Assembly (NCBI RefSeq): GCF_019399895.1
Contig: NC_091865.1
Span: forward strand, 1,431,001-1,495,000
Origin: Cardiocondyla obscurior
Taxonomy: Eukaryota; Arthropoda; Insecta; Hymenoptera; Formicidae
Reading direction: 5' to 3'
DNA length: 64,000 bases
Shown here piece by piece: positions 11,782 through 22,600 of the stretch (within the stretch, counting starts at the first letter, position 1; the number at the start of each line of letters is the position of its first letter). Both the position numbers and the translations under genes were made by a program. A model generated the notes under the pieces. It was given only the letters and a program-made list of their open reading frames with translations. It ran no database searches and was not told the origin of the DNA.

Positions 11782-13028
11782 ATGAAAAAGCAGATTTTGG
11801 AAAATCTCTCAGAAGAGATGCCGGTCACGGTCGTCGTCATGAAGGAGGAGGTATCGAGCGACAATGAGGCAGCTGTGGAGTTGGTAACCTATCATTTACT
11901 TGTTATTTACGACTCGAATCGCACCAACCTCGAATTATACTTTCGACGCCCGCGCGCGTTCTATAAATTTATGACTCTGTATTATTGTATATTGTACTTT
12001 GATATTTTTTAAGATATTTTATCTAATATTTATTACAACATATTGTATGATATGACATGTTCGTATAAATGTATAAAATCTCAAACGTGATAAAATAATT
12101 TTATTAAATGTACATCTCATTAAACATGTCGAATATTTTGTTCTAAAGTTTCTGTATTTACAGACTTGGAAACCAGTGGAAACCAGTATTTTCTACGACA
12201 ATGAAGATTACAGAACATTGTTCTGCGCCGTTTACGGTGACGTTAACTGATGGGTATTCAAACAGTCGTGAAGGCTTCTGCAGGAGGTCGGAACCAAATT
12301 AACGTTAACAATTTAGTAATATGGACATCCCCATGTGATTGTACATGTGTTATAGTCAAAGACCGAAATGGGGATGCTCCCAGGATTGACTAGCAATGCT
12401 AGAAGCACCTGCATTTCGGGCTTTGACTATAATATACGTACATACGACGTATTTGAACCAGGTATTGTTAAAATAGAATTAAATGTGCGTAAGAATATAT
12501 TTTGATGCAACTCTTTCAATTTAATATAAGATACATTTATATTTTGCAGGTCAACTTTGCGATGTTTATAATGCTTCATCTCTAAGCGCCTTTGGGCATC
12601 GTATTGGCAAGTGCGAAATTATTTACCAACGAAAGCAGTGGATCAGCGAGAAAAGAAACTATAGAGATAAATGTAATTTATTTCATAGATTTGTTACTTT
12701 AAAATGAGTTAAATTGAATTCATATTTATGCGATTATTAGATTAGAAAAAAAAAAAAAATTGAAAACTGCTTTCTATTCTCCTAAGCTCGAATTCTTTTA
12801 AATTTAATATTTGCAAGACACTCCGTTTTGTTCACAAATTATTACATGTGAAATGTGAGGCGTGTGCATTTTACATTTTTAATAAGACAGTAGTCTTAAG
12901 TTTGTCTTATCTTAGAAATATAAAGAAGTAAAAGTGTGGTTTTCACTAATTGTATTATTTTTACAGGTACTTATGGTTTGAAGACAACAACGAGGCTTCT
13001 TCTGTACAGTCTCGTTTACTGGGATTAG
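11782..13028 (+). CDS. Candidate four-exon gene, 119-residue unrecognised protein
   Basis: Exons 11782-11883, 12164-12236, 12550-12672 and 12967-13028 add up to 360 nt (120 codons with TAG) and join in phase across GT-AG introns of 280, 313 and 294 nt. The predicted protein starts MKKQILENLSEEMP, has an acidic segment (VVMKEEVSSDNEAA), then ETSIFYDNEDYRTLFCAVYG joined to QLCDVYNASSL, a basic stretch (YQRKQWISEKRNYRDK) and a hydrophobic end. The first exon may begin at 11741 after TTTCAG and be spliced to the CpG-rich 5' exons. The donor at 12237 (GTGACG) is weak; without that splice the second exon reads into TGA at 12248. No domain is recognised. The alternative is a non-coding host transcript for the intronic hairpin. 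Confidence 0.33.
12341..12441 (+). ncRNA. Long microRNA-like hairpin, intronic
   Basis: The 17-nt ends 12341-12357 and 12425-12441 pair with few wobbles. Inside them TATAGTCAAAG-A-CCGAAATG (5' arm) pairs with CATTTCGG-G-CTTTGACTATA (3' arm) with one mismatch, and the stem runs on to GATGCT/AGCACC. The apical part contains a small palindrome (CTAGCAATGCTAG). A stem of more than 35 bp with scattered mismatches and a terminal loop is the architecture of a pri-miRNA. It sits inside the intron 12237-12549 of the candidate coding gene. I do not recognise either arm as a known insect miRNA. The strand is assumed from that gene. Confidence 0.5.
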
Positions 13029-13059
13029 CTGCAAAATACTTAATCGTTGATAACTGCTG

Positions 13060-14670
13060 AATTTACCACGCTTGTGAAGAGCAAACTACTTAAGAGCGAG
13101 GCGTCCCGCCGCGAGACCTTTATTTGTCGAGTAAATAGAAGCCGGCAGCCGCCGGGTAATCGAAGGACCGAAACGTAATCCTGGGTGCTTGATAATCGCC
13201 GATGTGTTCTCAGACGGTATAGTATGCTATCCTTTACTATATGCATTACACGATTTTGTTTAATCGCCAATATAAATTCACTGTCCCTTGACTTCTCGTG
13301 TAACATTATCGATTAAATTGCGGGTAAACGTATCATTCAAATCGTAGGAACTCTAACGGGAGTAGTTCAGTGTGTAACTAAAATCAATATTCAGTATTCT
13401 AATTTTCTTGAAACTTTAAAATTAAAGAAAAATTTTTTATGCTTTGCAATTATTTTTTACTGTTTAAAACGCTTTTAATATATTTTCCGAGACGTCACGC
13501 AAATCTCAAATATTGCAAGTCGAAGTATCAATATAAATAACGTTAATCATGAGAAATGAGAAGGGCTTTTATTCATTTTTATTTTATTTTGCTACTTTAT
13601 CATGTCTAGTGATAAATTAAGCGATTTATTTTTCAACGTCTGACTTTTCCAGCGTGAAATTAATAAGATTGCTCAACTCGATAAAAATGTGGATAATAAA
13701 AATAATATAACATTCAGTTAGAAGGGAATAAGAAGTAAGACTATTAAAATAATGCATAAAAAAATCCAAAGTAGAAAAGTAAACGGTTATTTATAAAATA
13801 TTGAGGCAGATCATATAATAAATTATATTAAGAAGAATGAACTTAATAAAAACATGTATGATTTATATTATTAAATATTTAATATATGAAATTTTTAGAA
13901 GCTCACACGTTATTTAGATATAAACGATATCAAAGACTTAAAGACTTATCAAACTGCCGGAAATAGCTTTAGAAAAATTAAGTATTAAGTTTTTAATAGC
14001 TATTATTATAATATGAGTATTGCAAAAAATTGCTGGGTAATTAATTAGGTAAAAGCGAACGACGTTGAGCTACGACTACGCGGAACATTTTAACTGATTG
14101 TCAGTATTAAGACTAAAAGTCGCTCGCATTAGTCTGGTTCTTAGGACTTAACGGATGTAGCTAATTGCATGATTCCGCGTATAAATGCCTCGTACATCCT
14201 TACAAAATCTTTAATGAGTTCTATTTTTAGACGATCGTAATAGTGCTTTGCTTCGTTGATCACGATTTCGCGAAATTTAACAAAGCCATTTCGTGAAAAC
14301 AATAATTTAATTAATTAAAATTTTTTAGATTTTTCATTATAATTTCTTTTTCTGATATCTGTTTCTTTCACGTTGCTACCATGCAAAGAGATTACTGATA
14401 GATTTTGTAATTGGAAAACTGCTGATTTGATTAAAAAATTAAATTAAAAGGCAAAGGAAGTATCTTACTTATTATGCGTCATAAATACGTTTTAGAAGAT
14501 TTAATTAACGAAATATTGATAATATTTTATTAGTCATAGAATCCAGTTTTATCTAATTGTTTAATTGGAATAAATATATAAAATAGTTGATGGAAGTGTT
14601 TAATGATGTATGCATACATGTAATAATCAAAGTTGAAATAAATAAAATACCATAATATCTTTAGAACGCG
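13060..14670. other. AT-rich stretch, no gene seen
   Basis: Apart from a short CpG-richer tail at 13060-13330 (possibly 3' UTR of the preceding candidate) there is only AT-rich sequence without supported features. Confidence 0.5.
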
Positions 14671-14679
14671 TTAACCGGC

Positions 14680-15188
14680 GAAGATGAACGTAATAACGAG
14701 GCCCGAAAGAATCGGGTGGGTTCGCGTGCGCTCGTACACGATCGGTCACGCCACTGGGTCACGTAGGCCCCTCTAGCAGTCGTCCCGGTCAAGCCAGTCG
14801 GATTCTGGAGCCATTCCGTGGCGGAGCTCTTGTCGTTCGCGCTCGGTGATTACCTCGATTTAATTAATATAGTAATAGCTTCTGTTCGAACTCGGACCTA
14901 CAGGGAAACGAGTCGAGAGGAGGACGGAGCCGAGAGGAGGACGGGTCCGAGAGGAGAACGAGCCGAGGGGAGGACGGGCCGAGAGGAGACGGGTGAAGGG
15001 TATGCCTAGTGAGTCGCGGCGAAGTACAGTGGCTTGTCGGTCATCATTGTCGTTCCGTTCTGTTCTTTCCTAGACCCGGCTCCGAACAGCTGACACGGTA
15101 TAGGGAGAGGGGCACTGGTCATTTTCGTGCGTTGGCACATGGTCCGTAGTCAAGCGTAGTGTGTAGTGCGCTTCGGCGAAGTTTCAAG
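14680..15188 (+). other. CpG-rich promoter and first exon of a spliced 5' UTR or lncRNA
   Basis: A sharp rise in GC/CpG starts near 14680. Purine-rich imperfect repeats of a GAGAGGAGGACGGG-like unit occupy about 14910-14995. The block ends at TTTCAAG|GTGAGA (exon end 15188). No frame with a convincing ATG crosses into the next exon. I interpret this as a promoter plus untranslated first exon; the start is not fixed. Confidence 0.5.
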
Positions 15189-15419
15189 GTGAGATCGCAG
15201 TCAAGGTTATTAGAGCGGGCTGGTGTCGAGTCTCCTTCGCACTTGTATACGTTTTACGATTTCGCATTAGTTTTTGATTGTCGCGTTTATTGTAAATGGT
15301 ACTTTCCGTGCATCGGTTACAACGCAACGATTTTCTCCGCATAAGAACGATCTTACCGCGATGAGGCATCACTGGGCTTCTAAGGACATTGTTAAATCGC
15401 AATTATTTTTTTGTTTCAG

Positions 15420-15486
15420 GTTGAAAATCTAATTGACGTCCAGGACAACTTGAAAGGAAATGCTGCTTTACAGGAGGAATCCCGAA
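15420..15486 (+). other. Untranslated exon 2
   Basis: It is bounded by TTTTTGTTTCAG and GTAAGT. One frame is open throughout (VENLIDVQDNLKGN and so on), but it meets an immediate TGA after splicing to the next exon, so the exon is more likely 5' UTR or lncRNA than coding. Confidence 0.55.
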
Positions 15487-15571
15487 GTAAGTATTACTTT
15501 TTACTACACTCGTATACTCGATCTACTTGATACATTAATGATACATTAACTAAACTTTTTTTTTGTTGCAG

Positions 15572-15685
15572 GTTGAAGTCCGAAAGAAAGCTGTGCGAGG
15601 AAGGAGGACTTGGGCTCACAATCGACATCCTGAGAGGAGGAGGAGGCTCAGGAAGGGCATCTGGCTTCAATGGATCAACCCAACG
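15572..15685 (+). other. Exon 3, may carry a start codon (MDQPN)
   Basis: It is bounded by TTTTTGTTGCAG and G|GTAAGA. Near its 3' end TTCAATGG gives a good start context at 15670, reading MDQPN plus one nucleotide before the donor. If translation starts here, the coding body would have to join in phase 1. Splicing to the next two exons in this window gives only short frames (stop in exon 4, or MDQPNGLL then stop in exon 5), so the true partner may lie beyond the window. The 3' half resembles exon 4. Confidence 0.5.
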
Positions 15686-16611
15686 GTAAGAATCATTATA
15701 TTTCTTAAAAAATTAATGGTTATTTGATACTCAACAATGCCGCTTTGTTGCCCTGAAGTAAAAAACATAAGTAACAATAACAGTAAAATTAATAATTAAT
15801 TTGAGAAGAAAGTTTTAAGTTATTGAACGATTCAATTTTCACGAAACCTTGTTTGGGAAGTAACTAACATTTTTTTTAATTATCAAATTGAAAAAAATAA
15901 TTAGAGACATGTAATTCTTTTTTTTTTCTTTTTTAACAGTAAACGTTGACTTGATCTCTCTACAATTTAATTGTTCTGTTTGTCTGTTACAGGAAAGTGC
16001 TTTTGTATTTTCGTCGCCGTTTTGAGAAAAGTTTATACAAGAAAAGTTTATACGAATCGCAGTCGGTTCGTCGGGCGTTTGATCGGAAGTGCCGTTTAAG
16101 TAAATAATCGGGCGTATATTGTTGTACGAAATTTAAAGACGTGAGTGTCGTAAAATTACGCGCGAAAGAATGTGTTCAATAATTTGTTCTCGCGATGTAA
16201 ATTCACCCGGTCGCGGTTTTCGCGATGTAAATTCACCCGATTTTCGCGAAGTTTCCAGTGCGCGGAAGGACGACTCGACACGTCCCATCTGGGAGGAGGA
16301 CGAGGCCTGGGAGAGGCATCCTGCTTCAGCGGAGCAACCCAAAGGTAATCATCAAATTTCAATTACAAAACAAATTAAAAGTTTTGCGTTATCGAGATTT
16401 TTGCTTTAACATTCGCATAATAAAGTTCAATAATCGAAAACAAATTTAATTCTAGAAAAATTTATTTTCTTTGAAATTTAGTTCAGTTAATAAATAACTT
16501 TGGTTTCCATTATTTGATTAAAAAACTTATTAGAGGCGCGTGAAATTTTTTTTATAACGTCAAACGTTATTCTATTCTCTACAATTTAATTTGTATATTT
16601 GTTTGTTGCAG
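15605..16611 (+). repeat. Tandem duplication of an exon/intron unit
   Basis: The exon 3 end (15612-15690) matches the exon 4 end (16268-16349) at roughly three bases in four. The 3' end of the following intron (about 15900-15992, with CTCTACAATTTAATTGTTCTG) matches the 3' end of the next intron (about 16530-16611, with CTCTACAATTTAATTTGTAT). The two similar blocks keep the same order, so exon end, intron and acceptor were copied together. Confidence 0.6.
15993..16344 (+). other. Exon 4, partial tandem copy of exon 3
   Basis: The acceptor is TGTCTGTTACAG and the donor AAAG|GTAATC. Its last ~75 nt align with the end of exon 3 (shared GGCTTCAATGGATCAACCCAA-like end; here the ATG is replaced by GCG). 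A 19-nt unit CGCGATGTAAATTCACCCG is repeated at 16191 and 16221. It could serve as an alternative first exon. No long coding frame is supported. Confidence 0.45.
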
Positions 16612-16646
16612 GATTATTATAAAACTCCGCTGCTGCGCATCTACTG
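16612..16646 (+). other. Exon 5, small untranslated exon
   Basis: A 35-nt segment lies between TTTGTTTGTTGCAG and CTACTG|GTGAGT, both strong sites. Its acceptor region is a copy of the one before exon 4. No further exon is seen downstream, so the next exon is either far away or outside the window. Confidence 0.45.
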
Positions 16647-16659
16647 GTGAGTTGCATGG

Positions 16660-17780
16660 ATTGTTTTTATTTCATGTTAGCTTGTTAGGGAAAAATATGT
16701 ATTACACGCAGAAATATAATGATTTTAAAGTTTGACATGAACGGAATTTAAGCCAAAAATAAAAGAAAATAAATCGCATTAATTGGCACGGATAGGTTAA
16801 AGTGTTATGGTTCACCGTAACATTTTCATTCGCGACGAGACATTTTCGTAGTAACGCGAAGAAACAAATGCGAAAGGGAAATAAAAAGGGAGTTGAATTT
16901 TTCGGGAGGGAAAACGTTCGCTCGTATTGTGCTAAACATGCGTTTTCTGCATTCAATACGACGATCACAATGTTACTTGGTTACTAACGAGTAAGGTAGA
17001 CAAAGAAAAACGGAGAAATTGGCGACAGATTGAAACCCGCGATCGTACAAGTGTCGCACGGACTGTTTGAAGCATTGACTGTAAAGTAATTTCACGCGAT
17101 GCTAGGAAAACAAAGGAAATAGCTGTGCAGTTATTAGTAAGCTAGAGATGTACACAAATATTACACGTTCATTGCGCACATGTAAATGAAAAGTTTTTCG
17201 ATTGAAAAATGGTTAGCCTAAAATTCGCAATAGCGATATTAAATTGAAGGTTGCAAGGCTAGATATACTGCAGTACGTACTCTTTTGTTTAAAACTGAAC
17301 AATATGCGCAACCTGTCCGTGAATATTCTCTGAAAAACTCGCTGAAAAAACTTTTCGAGGCGGTGTTTTTAGTCGTGAAAATTTTCTTAAACGTCACACT
17401 TTTGCGTAACTTTAAAATTTACAAGATGAAACATCCCGTTAACTAGGTAGGTCTGCGTAAAGTTCAAATTAAATTTATATTAAAGTAGACAGGTTCTTAA
17501 AAATTACAAAAGAGCATTGATTAGTTACCCATTCGCACTTCTGAGGAATCTGATCGATATTTTTATAATGAGTGCAATTATTAAATTTGCACGTATTTTT
17601 AATTATCAGATAGGTTTTCTTATTATTTCTTTTACTATAATTCTACATTATTTTTATTTCCACATTTGTCTTTCGATTTATAACGTCAATATGGTTTTCT
17701 CTTGTTTATTTCTCTCTTACTCTCATTCTCTCTTACTGCTCATTCTCTCTTTTTCTATTTGTGCTAGGTTTTTCTTATTA
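16660..17780. other. Probable intron sequence, no gene seen
   Basis: Mixed AT-rich DNA with no splice-bounded open frame that I can support. Confidence 0.5.
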
Positions 17781-17785
17781 AAAAA

Positions 17786-18030
17786 TTAATTATTGTAAAA
17801 ACAATCGTAAAAAAATGGTAGAATTAAAACCAGCATTGTATAGTTATTCTTCTAAGCAAAATAATTTTCTATTTTGCAAATTGCAAATTTATAAACCAGA
17901 AAAAATTAAGTAAGAAACAAAATAGAAATTAATTGTTAAATTAATTATTGTAAAAATAATCGTAAAAAAATGGTAGAATTAAAACCAGCATTGTTTAGTT
18001 ATTCTTCTAAGCAAAATAATTTTCTATTTT
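17786..18030. repeat. Direct duplication, two 90-nt copies 155 nt apart
   Basis: 17786-17875 and 17941-18030 are nearly identical (TTAATTATTGTAAAAA through TAATTTTCTATTTT), with about two substitutions. This is a recent local duplication; no terminal structure suggests a transposon. Confidence 0.85.
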
Positions 18031-18600
18031 TTTTAATTTTAATGTCATTTTTGGGAATTTGCAAGGTAGATATTTTGCAATCTGAACATTTGATTTATAG
18101 AAGCTAGAAACGCTCGACTAAAAACAAGATTGTTTAACGGTATTAAATTATATTTTGATGAAATGTTAATACTGTATTGTCAAAACTGCCATGTTGCTTT
18201 TGGATAGGGTTTCACTTAATTTTTCTTGTTATTAATATCGATAACAAACCGTTTAATCTTTCCGACGGGAAGTGTGTGCAAACGCAATCTGACAACGCGA
18301 AACCGTTATTGACTTTTGATGTTAACTAGCAGATTAAATTTTCGAAAATCGATTTTTTCTATTTCTCTATGTCTTCTTTTCGCACTAGAGATAATTAATT
18401 TCGTGATTAATACCATTATATCATGATTATAAAAGATTGTTGTAAATGCAGAGAAGTTATAGTTGCAAGTTGAAGTACACTCAGGCGTCGAGTCATCAAA
18501 CATAATGACTTCTCGGCAATAACTTATGACCAAATTAATATATTTTATGTTTATTAGCAATAATTACTTTCAATTATAATATCTACAAAGTTAAGAATAG
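18031..18600. other. AT-rich stretch, no gene seen
   Basis: No supported feature. Confidence 0.5.
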
Positions 18601-18639
18601 TATACAACTTGTCCTTCTGTCGATAAAAGCTCTTAAATA

Positions 18640-19640
18640 GGGGCAACCAGCGGCAGTCGAACTTTGGCCGTCGTCGCGAACGGATATACTGCGGTTCTCG
18701 TCGTCCGTTCGTCCACGAATTTTCTTTATTCCGCCGCAAAAATAAAATAACTGTGGGAGAACGTAAAAATTTCAAGCGTTTAACAATATCCAGTGCAAAT
18801 TTTTGATGATTTTTGACGTGCAACTTCGGCCCTTGATCCTCAAATTTCGAAAACGATTTTTAACAAACGACTGATTTAAAATGCCGTGTGCGTGCAAATT
18901 ATGTGTGTGTGATTAGACCCGGTGGCGTTAATCGATCGTTTCCCTTCGCATATATTTAACTTGCGAATCGCCGATATTTTTGCGATATCGCGCGCGATCG
19001 AGATCGAGAACGCGACGTAGCGTGATCTGTCAACTGTAGAACTCTGCAGTTCCAAAAATTTTTCGAGAAAAAATAGCAGTCGCGATTCAAGAGTGGGTTT
19101 GACCGCAATTCGCATACGTGGATCTTTTTATCTCACGTTTGCCGACGTGACGTCCTGCTTATCGCGTTTTCGCGAGCTAATTCGAGGCCTTTCAAGTCTT
19201 TTAACCGACCTGTGTACTACACTGGGTACTCGCAATAAACGCGACAATCGTTTATTTCGAACGCATTAGCGCACTTCGCGTAGTGCACTGAACGCCGCTT
19301 ACGGTGACGGATACGCGGAAAGAAAAATACGGAGGTTGACGCGTCGATCTCTGCGACCGCGATCATCTGCATCGAATTACCGGGTTGAATCGATGAAACG
19401 CTCGTTCGCGTTGAATTTCCGCAAAGACTCGTCTCGATGCTGCAATCGGAGCTGAATACTTGGCCAATGTTCGACCACTGCAGAGTTGCTATGTAAAACA
19501 ACAACGTAACACTACGTCGCGTCGATTTGTTTGACAATAACTGTTTACAGTATCTAGCGCATTGAAGCGTGCATGGTTTTTCATGTATGTCATGGTTTTT
19601 ATAATCTTTATGGACGCTCAAAAGATCTCGAGGGTAATCT
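18640..19640. promoter_or_regulatory. CpG-dense block of unknown function
   Basis: Repeated CG dinucleotides (GATATCGCGCGCGATCGAG, ACGTAGCG and similar) set this kilobase apart from its flanks and keep several frames open, including 134 codons on the minus strand at 19217-19621. That frame has no recognisable motif or good splice sites. A conserved regulatory element or alternative promoter is as likely as a gene. Confidence 0.25.
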
Positions 19641-19649
19641 GGCGATATA

Positions 19650-22600
19650 GACTGAACTCTCTCATATGTGAAGCTCGTTTTCTGAGCAATCGACTTGACT
19701 TTATTAATATGATCGAAAATCTACGGTGACAGTAATTTTCTAACAATTATTAATCGAAGAGTTTGTGAAGGGATGTATCTAAAGACCGGAAAACGATGCG
19801 CTAATTAACTTTGATGATCAGTTTATGCCGTTTTGTGGAAATCGCAATTGGTCAAGTGGTAAGTTCAAATTTCTATTGGTTTCATTAAAATACACTTTGG
19901 AAATAATATGCGGTCGCATCTGAAAGGGAAACGCTGTAACGGGAAATTACTTGCTCAAGAGCGCACTGAATGAAAGGGTTGGCCCAGTTATTTTAAAAGA
20001 CCCATGTCTCTTTGCGCCGCAGGTTAATAGTATCGTAGAATTTTTCTTCATGTTTAAAAAAAGATTCGTTTCTTGTGAAGCTCGTGCTCGAATTTAACTT
20101 TTTTAATAAGTTTCAACTTAAAAAGGAAAATATTGTAATAAATAAGGACTCTCTAAACGGTTAATAAGCGTTATATTTATTTTTTAATTGATTTATAGAA
20201 AAAGTTTTTGCTTTTTAATGTATTCTATCTTTATTGAGTATTTCAGTTTTGTTGAACATGAATATCTTATTTATATTCTACTTTTATGTTCTATTAAGGA
20301 CTTAAAAAAATAATGATATCTCTCTTTAAAAAGATTATTTTGAAATAGACGTCAGGTATATTTACTCTTAATTAATTAAATATTGCAAGTAATTATCAAA
20401 ATTAAACCGCTCGGGAAGTGAATTGTCGGACGAATACAGTCTTCCTGAAGTTGATTGGCCTCTTTATTGCCGGCATAATCGAATGAATTACGTGACATTA
20501 CTGGGACACGGTTTCAGGCAAAACGGTATATTGATTTCCGTAACTCGGGCGGTGTAATTTAACTAGTCCAATTAAATCTGTTAGAAGAAAAAGAAAAAAT
20601 AAATTACGAAAACTTTGTAAGCAAATAATAATTAAGTTACAAGAAGTAGTAACAATTATATACCTTTAGAGCATTGACGAAAAATGCTTTAAGATCTTTT
20701 ATAGATATATTTTCGTACGTAATTCTACCACGAATTTATTAGATTATCTTATATTAAAAAAAAGGAGAAAAGATGTTAGCGCTACACCTACGCAGCTTAG
20801 AGTTACTGACATGAGCTTTTTAGAAGCACACTTTTTATTATCTCGTATTTTTTGGACGCCATCGCGCCCCTTTGCGGTCGCTAATAAATGCGTTAATTTA
20901 CGGGATGGCAAATGGAAATTCTTGGCGTGTATCGTATCCCTGACCTAAAGTTACTTTATTTGCGGTCAGCCGAATTTAACTCGGGAGGGGCAGAGAGAAA
21001 TGTTCTTTCATCTGTACGTCGGTAACATTTCTTTCGCAATTTACTTTCTAAATAACAAGAACATATTTGACTGACACTGTGACTTAGATCAAAGTGTTGC
21101 CAGCTTTATAAGCTTCCTTTTTTCGAAACATCGAACGAACGATTCGTTCGTGACAATTTGATCTTTCAATGCGTACGATGCCGCTTAATTTAATTTAATG
21201 ATCGAGGTCTCCAAGTGCAACAGATGCTGTCTGCATCTTCGTTTCGCATGCCATTGTCGTCGGGAAACAATAGATAATATTCGCGAGCTCGAGTTGGCCC
21301 TCTTTCGTTTTCTCTTCCTCGTCGGTCCTGTATTTTCCTCTCCGGAAATGCCTTACGCGATATTTTAGAGATCGCTCGTCTGGAAACCTCCCTTCCAAGC
21401 TCACTCGTCCGCGACAACGCGAGATTTAATGAACGGGATAACTCATATGAAAAGTACTTCATTAAACGCCATCGTAGGACGGCTTTTTGGCAGACAATTA
21501 AAAGAAAATCGTTTTAGGTAGCGTATTTAAATCGTTGATCGATAGCAAGTAATCACTTCCGTCGTTTTAATTCAGTTTAATCTTTTATTTAAATATAAAA
21601 ATGTTATTGCGAAGATATAGGAAAAAATAATTTTACTGTCGCATCGTTATATATTTTCTTTTTGTTCCCGAGCGTTTATTATCTGATGTTATATTCTTCG
21701 GTGTTTTATAACGTAAACTTAAACAGTCGAGGAGAGAATATTCGATGTGTATGTACAGTACAAAATTGAAGGCTGTTATTAAATTTGCATTAGGAAAGGC
21801 GACGGAAGGAGAGTTGATAGAATCGGTAAACGGGTGATAAAGCGTTGTTAATAAAAAGATCTCCTCCGTCTGCAACCTATCACTAGTGCGAGACCTACAA
21901 AGACCGGTGATACCATTAAATCGATCGCTGAATAATGTCATTGGTTTTTTTTTTTTTTTCCACCACTTTATGCTTTTATATTAAATAGCGGGACGGATCT
22001 TCTTGTACGTGATAAAATAAAAGATAAAAGTAGAATTTTAGAAGGTTTAATTTGAACGTTGCTTTCATATTTTAACCAGCTAAATTCAGTACATTCTCAG
22101 TATAATAAGCTGCTGTATCGAAAGATATCTTTCTTCAAAGTTACTTACAATATAATTCCAAGTGTAGAAAATAACTTGTTTATTTTAAAGATATGATTTA
22201 ACTCGTGTAGTGGCAATAATGTTAGGTTGGCCAATGGTAATTTTTGACATACGACTTGCACAATCTGTTAATGCTATTAATGCACCGAGGGATCTTTATT
22301 TCGCGATACGTTTTCTCTCTTTCTTTCTCTTTGCTAATATAATGTACTACATATAGATTTCAATAACGGGATAAAAATTAAGACGAGTTGAACAGATAAT
22401 AATAAATTATTCGCGGTCAATACATTCTGCCCGTTTTGCGAAAAAGTGCACTCGTGGGAATTTTAGTAGTAAACAAATTACATGTTTACAACAGTAGTTC
22501 GATGGTTTTATTACGCGCGAATATCCAGGACCATGCGAGGTTGTCATAAATGACGGATGTAGCGTGTAGATGATTTTTATCGCGCCATGTGCGCTACGTT

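Noticed and set aside
12208..12220. Perfect AGAACATTGTTCT palindrome resembling a glucocorticoid response element
   Set aside because: It lies inside a candidate coding exon and insects lack a glucocorticoid receptor; most likely chance.
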